Notes: generated by a model from the sequence alone, not told the origin. A stretch of DNA of 64,000 nt from Paraburkholderia sp. BL10I2N1 (GCF_004361815.1 NZ_SNWA01000001.1:310001-374000); one strand, 5' to 3'. Shown: positions 9,668 to 20,932, numbered from the stretch's first letter. Made by a program: numbers and translations.

Positions 9668-9976
9668 ATGAATTATCGAATTAGATGTGCGGGTAAAGCG
9701 CTGCTTGTACTGGTCGGCATAGGCGTGCTCGGGTGGGTGGTCATGACACTATGGAACTGGGTGATTCCGGCGTTATTTGTCGGCGCCCGTGCGATCGACT
9801 TCGCGCATGCGTTGGGCTTGCTGGTTTTGAGCCGCATCCTGTTTGGCGGATTCCGCGGACACGGCGGCTGGCGCGAACGGCGTCACTGGCGCAAGTGGGA
9901 AGCCATGACGCCTGAGGAACGGGAGCATTTCCAGACGGCATGGCGATCGGGCCGCGCCCGGCGCGCGGGAGATTGA
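9668..9976 (+). CDS. Small membrane protein in the sigma-factor operon
   Basis: 102 residues with GAGGAG upstream of the ATG. There are two hydrophobic segments (about residues 10-40, LLVLVGIGVLGWVVMTLWNWVIPALFVGA, and 46-60), then a cytoplasm-like basic/charged tail with WRERRHWRKWEAMTPEEREHFQ, a short motif of acidic and Trp/His residues also seen in envelope-stress and metal-responsive small proteins. Its position right after an ECF sigma gene suggests a role in sensing or in regulating the sigma factor, but no zinc-binding anti-sigma motif (H-x3-C-x2-C) is present. The function is inferred from context only. Confidence 0.65.
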   Translation: MNYRIRCAGKALLVLVGIGVLGWVVMTLWNWVIPALFVGARAIDFAHALGLLVLSRILFGGFRGHGGWRERRHWRKWEAMTPEEREHFQTAWRSGRARRAGD

Positions 9977-9978
9977 AC

Positions 9979-10275
9979 ATGCGCGAGAAATCAGCGGCCG
10001 ACTGCAAACAGAAGCCGGGCGCGATTGCGCCAATCGTCGACCTGAAACGTTGCGAAGGCAAGGGCGATTGCCTGGAGGTCTGCCCCGAAAATGTGTTTGA
10101 GATCCGGCGCATCGACGAGATCGATTATCTCAGCCTCGATTTGATCCATCGCCTGAAGCTACGCGTGCATGGAATGAAAGTCGCCTACACGCCGAACGCG
10201 GACGCCTGCCGGTCGTGCGGTATTTGCGTGACGGCGTGTCCTGAACGCGCAATCAAGCTGGCCAGAACCGCATAG
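9979..10275 (+). CDS. Ferredoxin with one complete and one modified cluster motif
   Basis: 98 residues starting at the ATG two bases after the previous stop, with GGGAG eight bases upstream. It has two ferredoxin motifs. The second is complete, C77-x2-C80-x2-C83-x3-C87-P. The first has Cys at 25, 31 and 35 but Lys28 where the second Cys is expected. In known seven-iron ferredoxins such a loss leaves a 3Fe-4S cluster, so one 3Fe and one 4Fe cluster is a reasonable inference. It carries electrons for an unidentified partner and is translationally linked to the sigma factor and membrane protein genes. Confidence 0.85.
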   Translation: MREKSAADCKQKPGAIAPIVDLKRCEGKGDCLEVCPENVFEIRRIDEIDYLSLDLIHRLKLRVHGMKVAYTPNADACRSCGICVTACPERAIKLARTA

Positions 10276-10477
10276 CGTCATGCTTCTTCGCTGATGCAGC
10301 AAACGCACCAACTTCGCGCATGAAACGCACACAACACGCCCAACCGTAGTGCACTTCCGCGCGCCGCTCATCGCTCGCGCTTGCTGCACCGTCATGGCAC
10401 ACGGCTTGCTCCATATGGCGCCTCGATGCTGCCGCACTCTCGACGGCAGCCGACCGGCCCGTCCGACCTACACGCCC

Positions 10478-11293
10478 ATGAAAAACAAACTCACCCATCC
10501 CATCGTCCGTCGCACGCGTCGCGCGTGGCTCGCGGCGCTTCTCGTCTCACCCGCGCTCGCATTCACCGCAACTGCTGCGCATGCCGACGCGCTCGATAAC
10601 ATCGCCAAAGCCGGCGTGCTGAAGGTCGCGGTGCCGGAGGACTATCCGCCGTTCGGCGCAGTCGGCCCCGACATGAAACCGCAGGGCTACGACATCGACA
10701 CCGCCGCGGTGCTCGCAAAGGCGATGAACGTGAAGCTCGAACTTGTGCCGGTCAACAGCGCGAACCGCATTCCGTATCTGCAGACGAACAAGGTGGATCT
10801 CGTGATCTCGTCGCTCGGCAAGACGCCGGAGCGCGAGAAGGTCATCGACTTCTCGACGGCCTACGCGCCGTACTATCAGGGCGTCTTCGGTCCCGCCGAC
10901 GTCAAGGTGGGCGGGCCGGCGGACCTGACCGGCAAGACCGTCGGCGCGACGCGCGGCGCACTCGAGGAAATCGCCCTCACGCAGATGGCGCCGAACGCCA
11001 CCATCAAGCGCTTCGAGGACAACAACGCAACCATCGCCGCGTTCCTGTCCGGTCAGGTGCAACTGATCGCGGCGGGCAACATCGTCGCCGCCGCGATCCT
11101 CGCGAAGAATCCGCCACGCCGCCCGGAGCCGAAGTTCGTCATCAAGAATTCGCCGTGCTTTGTCGGCCTCAACAAGGGTGAAACGCGACTGCAGCAAAAG
11201 GTCGACGCGGCCATCACGACCGCGAAGCAGGACGGCACCCTCAACACGATGTCGAAGAAGTGGTTTGGCGCGCCCCTGCCCGCCGATCTGTAA
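10478..11293 (+). CDS. Polar amino-acid ABC transporter substrate-binding protein
   Basis: 271 residues. A Sec signal peptide (RRAWLAALLVSPALAFTATAAHA) precedes the family 3 solute-binding fold: LKVAVPEDYPPFGAVGPDMKPQGYDIDTA at the N-lobe, DLVISSLGKTPEREKVIDFS, then DLTGKTVGATRGALEE in the second lobe, ending DGTLNTMSKKWFG. It binds an amino acid or related cation in the periplasm and delivers it to a permease. No permease or ATPase gene is adjacent, so the partners are elsewhere. It lies immediately upstream of the urease genes, in the place where ureD or a urea transporter is usual. Start chosen for the signal peptide; no clear ribosome-binding site. Confidence 0.85.
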   Translation: MKNKLTHPIVRRTRRAWLAALLVSPALAFTATAAHADALDNIAKAGVLKVAVPEDYPPFGAVGPDMKPQGYDIDTAAVLAKAMNVKLELVPVNSANRIPYLQTNKVDLVISSLGKTPEREKVIDFSTAYAPYYQGVFGPADVKVGGPADLTGKTVGATRGALEEIALTQMAPNATIKRFEDNNATIAAFLSGQVQLIAAGNIVAAAILAKNPPRRPEPKFVIKNSPCFVGLNKGETRLQQKVDAAITTAKQDGTLNTMSKKWFGAPLPADL

Positions 11294-11464
11294 GCCGCGC
11301 GTTAGTTCAGCTTGTCAAGTTGTTCCGTTGCGCTTTATTGTGCGGCATGTCGTTGCCATCGCCACGTCCCACACCAGCACGTTGCAGCAACCATAGCGAA
11401 GAACAACCACTGACCGACCACCAGAGCCCGTACCACCGTGCGGGCTCGCTTACGTACCCATCCG

Positions 11465-11767
11465 ATGAAGCTGACACCTCGCGAAAAGGACAAGCTCCTG
11501 ATCTTCACCGCCGCGCTGCTCGCTGAGCGGCGCCGCGCACGCGGCCTGAAACTGAACTATCCGGAGGCCATCGCGTTCATTTCGGCGGCGCTCATGGAAG
11601 CGGCGCGCGACGGCAAGACAGTCGCCGAAGTCATGCACTACGGCACCACGCTCCTCACGCGCGACGACGTCATGGAAGGCGTGCCCGAGATGATTCCCGA
11701 TATCCAGGTCGAAGCCACCTTCCCGGACGGCACGAAGCTCGTGACCGTCCATCATCCGATCCCGTGA
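11465..11767 (+). CDS. ureA: Urease subunit gamma
   Basis: 100 residues, the normal length, starting [23 protein letters not shown], the hallmark of UreA, and ending [10 protein letters not shown]. It forms the structural gamma subunit that assembles with UreB and UreC into the (alpha-beta-gamma)3 urease trimer. It is the first gene of ureABCEFG. Upstream, 11294-11464, there is no ureD gene, unlike many relatives. Confidence 0.97.
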   Translation: MKLTPREKDKLLIFTAALLAERRRARGLKLNYPEAIAFISAALMEAARDGKTVAEVMHYGTTLLTRDDVMEGVPEMIPDIQVEATFPDGTKLVTVHHPIP

Positions 11768-11777
11768 AGGAGCCCGC

Positions 11778-12083
11778 ATGATTCCCGGCGAACTGCTGAC
11801 CGACGACGGCGAACACGAACTGAACGCAGGCCGCGCCACCATCGTGGTGACAGTGTCGAACACAGGCGACCGCCCTGTGCAGATCGGCTCGCACTATCAC
11901 TTCTACGAAGTCAATCCGGCCTTGTCGTTTGATCGTGAAAAAGCGCGCGGCTTTCGCCTCAATATCGCGGCCGGCACCGCGGTGCGCTTCGAGCCCGGCC
12001 AGGAACGCACCGTCGAGCTGGTCGAACTGGCGGGCGAGCGGGTCGTCTTCGGTTTCAACGGCAAGGTGATGGGCAAGCTCTGA
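11778..12083 (+). CDS. ureB: Urease subunit beta
   Basis: 101 residues starting MIPGELL, with AAGGAGCCCGC as ribosome-binding site. The UreB hallmarks [25 protein letters not shown] and the end [12 protein letters not shown] are present. It is a structural urease subunit without catalytic residues. It follows ureA after 10 bp, in the same operon. Confidence 0.97.
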   Translation: MIPGELLTDDGEHELNAGRATIVVTVSNTGDRPVQIGSHYHFYEVNPALSFDREKARGFRLNIAAGTAVRFEPGQERTVELVELAGERVVFGFNGKVMGKL

Positions 12084-12133
12084 GGCATAGCGCCTCGATT
12101 CGATCATCGCACCGATATTTTCCGGATCACACC

Positions 12134-13840
<1,707 letters not shown>

Positions 13841-13841
13841 C

Positions 13842-14495
13842 ATGCGCACGATAAACAAACGCATCGACCCGCACATCAAGCTCGCTGCCGTGCTGGTGAA
13901 GCGCGCGCCGACGCTGACGCTCGCGTTCGATGCTCGCTGCAAAAGCCGTCTGGCGGCGACACTGGATAACGGCGAAGAGGTGGCATTGCTGTTGCCGCGC
14001 GGCTCGGTGCTGCGCGATGGCGACGTACTCGTTGCGCAGGATGGCGGACTGGTGCGTGTGGTGGCCGCCGCGGAAGAAGTGCTGTACGTACGTGCTCCCG
14101 ACCGGCTCACGCTCACGCGCGCGGCGTATCACCTCGGCAATCGTCATACGCCCGTCGAAGTGGGCGACGACTACCTGAAGCTCGAATTCGATCCGGTGCT
14201 CGCGGATATGTTGAAGCGCCTCGGCGCGATGGTGGATCAGGTGTCGATGCCGTTCCAGCCGGAAACCGGAGCATACGGCGGTGGCCATAAGCACGGCCAC
14301 GACGAGACGTTCGCCGAAGACTACGCCATCGCGCAGCAGGTGTTCGATGAACATCACGGGCACGGACATTCGCACGATCATGACCATGGGCATTCGCATG
14401 CACATGATCACCCGCACGATCACCAGCACGACCACGATCACGACGACTGCGATTCGTCCTGCGGACATACACATCATCACCATGCGCATCGCTGA
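13842..14495 (+). CDS. ureE: Urease accessory nickel chaperone UreE with His-rich tail
   Basis: 217 residues. UreE binds nickel and passes it to UreG for insertion into apo-urease. The N-terminal peptide-binding domain and the metal-binding domain ([38 protein letters not shown]) are followed by a long His-rich C-terminus of about 47 residues with roughly 22 His in [21 protein letters not shown] repeats plus two Cys, a nickel store. It starts two bases after ureC stops. Its last codons overlap the start of ureF by 14 bp, indicating translational coupling. Confidence 0.96.
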   Translation: MRTINKRIDPHIKLAAVLVKRAPTLTLAFDARCKSRLAATLDNGEEVALLLPRGSVLRDGDVLVAQDGGLVRVVAAAEEVLYVRAPDRLTLTRAAYHLGNRHTPVEVGDDYLKLEFDPVLADMLKRLGAMVDQVSMPFQPETGAYGGGHKHGHDETFAEDYAIAQQVFDEHHGHGHSHDHDHGHSHAHDHPHDHQHDHDHDDCDSSCGHTHHHHAHR

Positions 14496-15162
14496 ACTCA
14501 CGGCGCTGTTGCATCTGGCGTCGCCAGCCCTGCCGATTGGCGCGTTCAGCTATTCGCAGGGACTCGAAGCGGCGATCGAAGCGCAACTCATCACCGATGC
14601 GCACGGCTCACGTGAATGGATCGCGAGCGGTCTGACGAACGTGCTTGCTCGCGGCGAGTTGCCATTTCTCGCGCATCAAATCGGGCGTTGGCGCGCCCAC
14701 GACGTCGCAGCCCTCGTCGAAGGCAACGTGGAATTCCTCGCGAGCCGCGAATCCGCCGAACTGCGACGCGAGACCGGGCAGATGGGCTGGTCGTTGCGAC
14801 AGCTGTGCACATCGCTCGAATGGGGCGACGCCGACAGGCGCGCGACGCTCGCTTCGATGACGCCGGTCGCGCAACCGACGGCGTTCGCGTTTGCCGCCTA
14901 TGCGCACGGCGTGGCGGATGACGCCGCCCTCGCGGCCTACGCGTTCAGCTGGGTCGAAAACCAGGCCGCCGCGGCGCTAAAAGCCGTGCCGCTCGGGCAG
15001 CTTGCCGGCCAGCGCATCATCGTCGCGTTGCGCGAGCGCATCGACGAAGCGGTAGCGCGCGCGCTCGCGACGCCGCCTCAGGACATCAACACCTTCGCGC
15101 CGCAGCTCGGCATTCTGTCGGCGCGTCACGAGTCGCAATATTCGCGGCTCTTCCGCTCATAA
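14482..15162 (+). CDS. ureF: Urease accessory protein UreF
   Basis: 226 residues starting [29 protein letters not shown], the classic UreF N-terminus. UreF joins UreG and UreD/H in the GTP-dependent nickel-insertion complex. The ATG at 14482 lies inside the His-rich end of ureE; longer upstream frames only read the ureE tail in another frame. The body ends [22 protein letters not shown], typical of the family. Confidence 0.95.
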   Translation: MRIAELTALLHLASPALPIGAFSYSQGLEAAIEAQLITDAHGSREWIASGLTNVLARGELPFLAHQIGRWRAHDVAALVEGNVEFLASRESAELRRETGQMGWSLRQLCTSLEWGDADRRATLASMTPVAQPTAFAFAAYAHGVADDAALAAYAFSWVENQAAAALKAVPLGQLAGQRIIVALRERIDEAVARALATPPQDINTFAPQLGILSARHESQYSRLFRS

Positions 15163-15173
15163 GCTCAGCCACC

Positions 15174-15821
15174 ATGAACGCACCTCAGCACCCCAGCATC
15201 AAACGTACGAAGAAACTGCCGCCGCTGCGCGTGGGCGTAGGCGGCCCGGTCGGCTCCGGCAAGACGACGCTGCTCGAAATGCTCTGCAAGGCGATGCGCG
15301 AGCGCTACGACCTCGTCGCGATCACCAACGATATCTACACGAAAGAAGACCAGCGTTTGCTGACGATCGCCGGCGCGTTGCCGGCCGAGCGGATCATGGG
15401 CGTCGAAACGGGCGGCTGTCCGCATACGGCGATCCGGGAAGACGCATCGATCAACCTGGAGGCCGTCGACCGCATGCTGACGCGCTTTCCCGATGCCGAC
15501 ATCGTGTTCATCGAATCGGGAGGCGACAACCTCGCGGCCACCTTCAGCCCGGAGCTGTCGGACCTGACGATCTACGTGATCGACGTGGCGGGCGGCGAGA
15601 AGATTCCGCGCAAGGGCGGACCAGGAATCACGAAGTCGGACCTGCTCGTGATCAACAAGACGGATCTCGCGCCGATGGTCGGCGCGAATCTGGACGTGAT
15701 GGCATCGGACGCGAAGAAGATGCGCGGCGAACGGCCCTTCGTGATGTGCAACCTGAAAGCACTCGATGGACTCGCCGACGTCATCGCTTTCATCGAGAAG
15801 AAAGGGTTGCTGACGGTCTAG
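15174..15821 (+). CDS. ureG: Urease accessory GTPase UreG
   Basis: 215 residues. UreG hydrolyses GTP to drive nickel delivery. The P-loop [10 protein letters not shown], the metal-binding CPH in [34 protein letters not shown], and the nucleotide specificity motif NKTDLAP are all present. It ends the urease operon; waaA on the other strand converges with it after about 24 bp, with no obvious terminator between. Confidence 0.97.
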   Translation: MNAPQHPSIKRTKKLPPLRVGVGGPVGSGKTTLLEMLCKAMRERYDLVAITNDIYTKEDQRLLTIAGALPAERIMGVETGGCPHTAIREDASINLEAVDRMLTRFPDADIVFIESGGDNLAATFSPELSDLTIYVIDVAGGEKIPRKGGPGITKSDLLVINKTDLAPMVGANLDVMASDAKKMRGERPFVMCNLKALDGLADVIAFIEKKGLLTV

Positions 15822-15845
15822 CCCATTGCAGCAACCCGACAACGT

Positions 15846-17147
15846 TCAGGCCTGCGGCAGGAGCGTCGTCAACACATCGACGGTTCTTGCCGTCGCGCCG
15901 CGATGGCGCGCGGCAAATGCCGACGCAGCGCCGCTCATCGCGATGCGGCGCGACCTGTCTTCGAAGAGTTCACACAGCACACGTGCAAGATCGGCTGGAT
16001 CCTGCACCTGCACCGCCGCGCCCGCGGCCACCGCATCAGCGGTCGCCTGCGTGAAGTTGAATACGTGCGGCCCGATCAGCACGGGTACACCTACCGCACA
16101 CGCTTCGATCAGGTTCTGGCCGCCCAGCGGCAACAGGCTGCCGCCGATGAACGCCAGATCCGACGCTGCGTAATACGCGCCCAGCTCACCCATCGAATCG
16201 CCAAGCAGCACGGTGATATCGCGCGGCAACGGATCGATCGTCTGCCCGGAAGCCGCGGCGCCTGCCGGCGTCCACTTCGAGCGCCGCATAAGACGCAGAC
16301 CGGTCTTCTGAACCAGTGAAGCGACTTCGTTGAAACGCTGCGGATGCCGGGGCACGAGAATCAACAGCGCATCCTCGACATTGAGCGCGGCGAATGCCTG
16401 CAACACGAGCGCTTCCTCGCCTTCGCGCGTGCTCGCAGCCACCCAGACCGGACGCGGGCCGATGGCCGCCCGCCAGGCATGGCCGCGCGCCGCGAGTTCC
16501 GGCGGCGTGCTCATATCGAACTTGAGGTTACCCAGCACCGCGACATTGCGCGCACCAAGCGCGGTCAGACGCTCCGCGTCGGATGGACTCTGCGCCAGCA
16601 CGCGGGCAAAGCCGCCGAACACTTGGCGCGTTCCGCCGCCGAACTTCGCGGCACGACGGTACGAACGCTGTGACATCCGCGCATTGGTCAGCACGAGCGG
16701 CACGTCGGCGCGGCGGCATTCGTCGATGAGCGTCGGCCACACTTCGGTTTCCATGACGATACCCAGCGAGGGCCGCCACGCACGCAGAAAGCGCCTCACC
16801 GCATGCGGCATGTCGTACGGCAGATAGCTGCGCAACACACGGTCGCCGAATATCTCCTCGCCGGTCGCGCGTCCGCTCGGCGTCATGTGCGTGAGCAGGA
16901 TGCGGGCATCGGGCCGCGCCTTCATCAGCGCTTCGATCAGCGGCTGTGCGGCGCGCGTCTCGCCCACCGATACCGCATGCACCCAGATGAGCGGCGTGCC
17001 GTCCTCCGGCAGACGGCCGCGGGTACGGCCGAAGCGTTCGCCGATATGCTCACGATAACCGCGCTCGCGACGCGAACGGATCAGAAGCCGCAGCACGGCG
17101 AGAGGCGCAACGATCCACCAGAGCGCGTTATAGATGACTCTCAGCAT
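15846..17147 (-). CDS. waaA: 3-deoxy-D-manno-octulosonic acid (Kdo) transferase
   Basis: 433 residues. WaaA/KdtA transfers Kdo from CMP-Kdo to lipid IVA at the inner membrane, the first step of LPS core assembly. Seen: an N-terminal membrane anchor (MLRVIYNALWWIVAPLAVLRLLI), the RERFG-type region ERGYREHIGERFGR, WVHAVSVGETRAA with the catalytic Glu, METEVWPTL, and the C-terminal nucleotide-binding LGDSMGELGAYYAASDLAFIGGSL and GGQNLIEACAVGVPVLIGPH. It is followed downstream by nothing on its strand and preceded by kdoO and waaC, forming an inner-core block. Confidence 0.95.
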   Translation of the reverse strand: MLRVIYNALWWIVAPLAVLRLLIRSRRERGYREHIGERFGRTRGRLPEDGTPLIWVHAVSVGETRAAQPLIEALMKARPDARILLTHMTPSGRATGEEIFGDRVLRSYLPYDMPHAVRRFLRAWRPSLGIVMETEVWPTLIDECRRADVPLVLTNARMSQRSYRRAAKFGGGTRQVFGGFARVLAQSPSDAERLTALGARNVAVLGNLKFDMSTPPELAARGHAWRAAIGPRPVWVAASTREGEEALVLQAFAALNVEDALLILVPRHPQRFNEVASLVQKTGLRLMRRSKWTPAGAAASGQTIDPLPRDITVLLGDSMGELGAYYAASDLAFIGGSLLPLGGQNLIEACAVGVPVLIGPHVFNFTQATADAVAAGAAVQVQDPADLARVLCELFEDRSRRIAMSGAASAFAARHRGATARTVDVLTTLLPQA

Positions 17148-17199
17148 TCAGCCCCCGGGTGGAGGCGAAGCACGCCATACGGTGCAAAACGGGCCGCGC

Positions 17200-18084
17200 T
17201 CAAACCAGCGCCCTGCCCTTCAGGCGTTCGAGGATGCCCAGCGGCGCGCACTCGGGCTGCGCCATGGCCTTGACCGGCAGGAAGAACGTCTGCTCCAGCA
17301 TGAACTGACCGGACATGACCGCGTGCGACGTCTGGTCGGAGAAGCAGACCCAGACGCTGCCAGGCGGAAACGGCATGGTCTCCTGCGGGCTCGCCTTCTG
17401 ATAGGCGAGGTCGGCCTTCATGCCGTCGTGCAGGTTCAGCATCAGGTGGTCGTACTCGCTGCGCCGCGACTTGGTCACCTGCAGCAGGTTCAAAAGCCAT
17501 GCGGAACCAGGCGCCTGCGGCTTGATCTTCGGCAGGAAACGCTTCGCCATGTCTTCGAACGGTTCGCCGACACGCCACACACGCGGCGCGCCATGCGGGT
17601 TCACGTTCGTGAAGACGCGCAAAATGCGCTCGCCGTAGTTCGGACGGGACGGAAACGCGTCGACGTGCAGACGGCTGTCGTCCTTACGCCACGACGTCTG
17701 ACGCGTTTCGACCTGATGCAGACGCAGGCTCGTGGGCGCGACGCGCAGTTTGCCGTCGTACTCGGGAAAGAGTCCGTCGACGAGCGTGCGCGCGTTCGTT
17801 TGATAACGCGCGATCAATGCCCGCACGGCCGATTGCGTAACCGCGTCGCCCAGTACGCCGTGAAGCGCGCCGCCATTCGGCTCGAGGCTGATGTTCTTGC
17901 GTTTCGGATCGGCCAGCGCAGGGTCGAGCAGCGCCTGCTCACCGCCTTCGACCGCAAAGCGCAGGTTCGGGAAATACAGCACCTTGCCGCGTTCGACGCC
18001 GGCGATCAGCGTCTCGCGCGGGACGGACAGGTTGCCGCCGTGCCAGTCGGCGGTTGCGACTTCGATGATCTGTGATTGGTTCAT
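17200..18084 (-). CDS. kdoO: Kdo 3-hydroxylase (Fe(II)/2-oxoglutarate dioxygenase)
   Basis: 294 residues from the ATG at 18084, which has AAAGGGCGACC upstream. KdoO hydroxylates Kdo on lipid A to give Ko, a reaction known from Burkholderia and Yersinia. The protein shows the facial-triad motif H-x-D in DDSRLHVDAFPSRPN with a distal His in SDQTSHAVMSGQF, and ends PECAPLGILERLKGRALV. It lies between waaA and waaC on the same strand, 52 bp from waaA, fitting modification of the first Kdo residue. A longer frame upstream lacks family similarity. Confidence 0.88.
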   Translation of the reverse strand: MNQSQIIEVATADWHGGNLSVPRETLIAGVERGKVLYFPNLRFAVEGGEQALLDPALADPKRKNISLEPNGGALHGVLGDAVTQSAVRALIARYQTNARTLVDGLFPEYDGKLRVAPTSLRLHQVETRQTSWRKDDSRLHVDAFPSRPNYGERILRVFTNVNPHGAPRVWRVGEPFEDMAKRFLPKIKPQAPGSAWLLNLLQVTKSRRSEYDHLMLNLHDGMKADLAYQKASPQETMPFPPGSVWVCFSDQTSHAVMSGQFMLEQTFFLPVKAMAQPECAPLGILERLKGRALV

Positions 18085-18282
18085 GGTCGCCCTTTGAAGC
18101 GGGTTGAGCGTAGCGTGTTGTCTGACGTGGCGGCGTTGCGTCTGCGCGGCGCGCTCCTGGTGCGGCATTCCACGTGTGGCGGACAACGAGCGGTCGCTCG
18201 TGTTCGCCCATTTCACGCAGCGCGCCTTGAAACGCGGTGCAGCGATTCCAGCGGCCGCGCACAGCGGCAGCCGCCGCGCCCG

Positions 18283-19284
18283 TTACAGCAGGCCGAAACC
18301 GGCCAGCGTGGACTTCACCTCTTGCAGCGTCGGCGGCTTGCCGGCCGTGCCGAGATTGACGACATTCGGCGACCAGTAACCGCCGGTGCGCCACGCGGTG
18401 GCGAAATTGTACAACTCGACCGTCGGCCGCTTCAGCGCCGCCGCGATGTGGACCAGACCTGTGTCAACCCCAACGGTCGCCGCGGCCCCATCGATCAGCC
18501 CGACGACAGCCGGCAACGACAGCCGCGGCGGCACGATCGCCGCGGCGCCGAATTCACGCGCGAGCCGCTCACTGGTCTCGCGTTCGGCGTCGCTGCCCCA
18601 CGGCAGAACGATCGACGCGCCACGCCGCACCAGCGACTGGCCCAGTTCGATCCACGCGGTATCCGGCCACTGCTTGTCGGTCCGCGACGTGGCGTGCACG
18701 AACACCACGTAAGGCACGGGAAGATTCAGCCCGAGCGCGGACAGCGCCAGCGACGCGCGGCGCGTGTCGAGGCCGAAGTCGATATCGTCGGTAGGCTGCG
18801 GCATGGGTGCGCCGAGCGCACCCGCGACCAGCTGGCGCGTCCGCTCGACGACATGCGTGCGCGGCGGAACCGGCACGCGCCGGCCATAGAAAAAGCGCAC
18901 CGGCCATTCAAAGCCCGCGCCGTCCGTACGGTTCGCGAGACCCACGAGCGGCCCGCGCGCCCAGCTGGCGACCCACGCGGTCTTGATGAGCCCCTGGCAG
19001 TCGATCACCAGATCGTACTTTTCGGCGGCGAGCGCACGGCGAAACGCGCTGATTTCGCGCCAGTTCTCCAGCGAAAACAGCCGCTTGCGCCAGCGACGCA
19101 GCGAAAACGGGATGGCCCGGCGCACCCCGTCGACCAGTTCCACGAGGTCGATGAAGCTTTCTTCGACGAGCCAGTCGATCTGCGCATCAGGATGCCGGCG
19201 GCGGATATCGGCAATCACGGGCATGTTGTGGACGACGTCGCCTAGCGACGACACCCTCACGATCAGGATCTTTTGTACGCTCAA
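18283..19284 (-). CDS. waaC: LPS heptosyltransferase I
   Basis: 333 residues, a GT9-family glycosyltransferase that adds the first L-glycero-D-manno-heptose to Kdo. It starts MSVQKILIVRVSSLGDVVHNMPVIADIRR, the WaaC N-terminus with the sugar-acceptor loop, and includes LVEESFIDLVELVDGVRRAIPF and the C-terminal donor-site region VVFVHATSRTDKQWPDTAWIELG then TVGVDTGLVHIAAALKRPTVELYN. The C-terminus is complete. It is co-oriented with kdoO and waaA, with about 200 bp to the next gene. Confidence 0.95.
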   Translation of the reverse strand: MSVQKILIVRVSSLGDVVHNMPVIADIRRRHPDAQIDWLVEESFIDLVELVDGVRRAIPFSLRRWRKRLFSLENWREISAFRRALAAEKYDLVIDCQGLIKTAWVASWARGPLVGLANRTDGAGFEWPVRFFYGRRVPVPPRTHVVERTRQLVAGALGAPMPQPTDDIDFGLDTRRASLALSALGLNLPVPYVVFVHATSRTDKQWPDTAWIELGQSLVRRGASIVLPWGSDAERETSERLAREFGAAAIVPPRLSLPAVVGLIDGAAATVGVDTGLVHIAAALKRPTVELYNFATAWRTGGYWSPNVVNLGTAGKPPTLQEVKSTLAGFGLL

Positions 19285-19492
19285 GTGGAAAATGCCGGCA
19301 AAGCCGCTCGAAGGGGCATGAACAGGAGCGCAATTCTATCGCGACGGGTCGGGAAACACGCTCATAAACCCGGACACGATACGAAAAAACGCGGCGCGAT
19401 GGCGCGAGCCATGCGCCGCGTCCGACGGCGGTGTCATCACGGGCGAGGTGCAACCCGCCCGGCATGCCGCGCGTCTGACCGTTGTCTGCCGC

Positions 19493-20899
19493 CTAGAACG
19501 GCAGTTTTGCGTCGGCCTTCTCGGCGAGGATCACGCGCCGGAAGTCTTCCTGAATGCGCGCAAGCGCGGCGTCGTTATCGGCCTCGAAGCGCATCACGAC
19601 CACCGGCGTCGTGTTCGACGAGCGCGCGAGACCAAACCCGTCCGGATACTCGACGCGCAGGCCGTCGATCGTCACGACATCGTCGGCGCCAGTGAACTTC
19701 GCGTTCTTCTGCATGCGGGCGATGAGTTCGAAGTTCTCGCCCTCTTCCAGCTTCAGTTGCAGCTCCGGCGTGGAATGCGAATTCGGCAGGCTGTTCAGCA
19801 GCTTGCTCGGGTCGGCCACGCGCGCGAGGATCTCGAGGAGACGCGCCCCCGTGTACAAGCCATCGTCGAAGCCGTACCAGCGGTCCTTGAAGAACACGTG
19901 GCCGCTCATTTCGCCCGCGAGCGGCGCGCCGGTTTCACGCAGCTTCGCCTTCACGAGCGAGTGGCCGGTCTTCCACATCAGCGGCTCGCCGCCTTTTTCA
20001 CGCACCCATTTCGCGAGATTGCGCGTGCACTTCACGTCATAGATGATCTGCGCGCCCTTGTTGCGGGACAGCACTTCTTCGGCAAACAGCATCAGCTGAC
20101 GGTCCGGATAGATGATCTGGCCGTCTTTGGTGACGACGCCGAGACGATCGCCGTCGCCATCGAAGGCGAAACCGATTTCGGCATCGGTTTCCTTCAGGGC
20201 GCGGATCACATCCTGCAGGTTTTCCGGGTGGGCCGGGTCCGGGTGGTGATTCGGGAAGTTGCCGTCGATCTCCGTGAACAGTTCCACGAGTTCGCAGCCG
20301 AGCTTCCTGAAAAGACGCGGAGCGAGCCCGCCCGCCACGCCGTTGCCGGTATCGACGACGATCTTCAGCGGCCGGGCCAGCTTGATATCGCTGGCGATGC
20401 GGTCGAGATACGCGTCCGCGATATCGTAGTCGGTGTAGCCTCCACTGCCCTCGCTGAAGTTTTCGTCGACGATGCGCTGATGCAGCGCCAGAATCTGGTC
20501 GCCATAAATGGCCGCGCCGCGCAGGACCATCTTGAAGCCGTTGTAGTCGGGCGGATTGTGGCTGCCGGTGACGACGATGCACGAATCCACGCGGCGCTCG
20601 CCGCCTGCGAGCTTGAGCGGCACGCTCGCGGCAAAGTAGCCGACCGGCGTCGGCACCATGCCGACGTTGACGACGTCCACGCCTGCTGCGCGCAGACCGT
20701 CGGAGAGCGCGGCGATAAGCTCAGGGCCTGACAGACGGCCGTCACGGGCCACGACGACCGCATCGCCGCCCTGCGCACGCACTTCGCTGCCGAACGCACG
20801 GCCGATCGAACGGGCGGTGTCGGCGTCCAGCGTCTTGCCGATCACGCCGCGGATGTCATACGCCTTGAAAATCGATTTGGAGATCATGAATTCGCTCAC
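19493..20899 (-). CDS. Phosphomannomutase/phosphoglucomutase
   Basis: 468 residues of the alpha-D-phosphohexomutase family (AlgC/ManB type), which interconvert hexose 1- and 6-phosphates for nucleotide-sugar synthesis. It shows IFKAYDIRGVIGK at the N-terminus, the catalytic phosphoserine loop VVTGSHNPPDYNGFK, the metal-binding loop FDGDGDRLGVV, the sugar-binding GEMSGHVFFKDRWYGFDDGLY, and the phosphate-binding RSSNTTPVVVMRFEADN. An alternative start four codons in (MISKSIF) is possible. It lies upstream of the LPS core genes on the same strand, so it may feed sugar for LPS or the glycan cluster beyond. Confidence 0.93.
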   Translation of the reverse strand: MSEFMISKSIFKAYDIRGVIGKTLDADTARSIGRAFGSEVRAQGGDAVVVARDGRLSGPELIAALSDGLRAAGVDVVNVGMVPTPVGYFAASVPLKLAGGERRVDSCIVVTGSHNPPDYNGFKMVLRGAAIYGDQILALHQRIVDENFSEGSGGYTDYDIADAYLDRIASDIKLARPLKIVVDTGNGVAGGLAPRLFRKLGCELVELFTEIDGNFPNHHPDPAHPENLQDVIRALKETDAEIGFAFDGDGDRLGVVTKDGQIIYPDRQLMLFAEEVLSRNKGAQIIYDVKCTRNLAKWVREKGGEPLMWKTGHSLVKAKLRETGAPLAGEMSGHVFFKDRWYGFDDGLYTGARLLEILARVADPSKLLNSLPNSHSTPELQLKLEEGENFELIARMQKNAKFTGADDVVTIDGLRVEYPDGFGLARSSNTTPVVVMRFEADNDAALARIQEDFRRVILAEKADAKLPF

Positions 20900-20932
20900 T
20901 TGCGTGCAATGGAAAAAATTGACCCGGAAATA

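Noticed and set aside
14340..14490. Tandem repeat or MITE at the His-rich ureE tail
   Set aside because: The repetition follows from His-Asp codons of UreE and is in frame.
17134..19245. Long plus-strand open frames opposite waaA, kdoO and waaC
   Set aside because: They have no family resemblance, whereas the minus-strand genes have full motifs.
19448..20731. 427-codon plus-strand frame
   Set aside because: Antisense to the phosphohexomutase gene; composition effect only.
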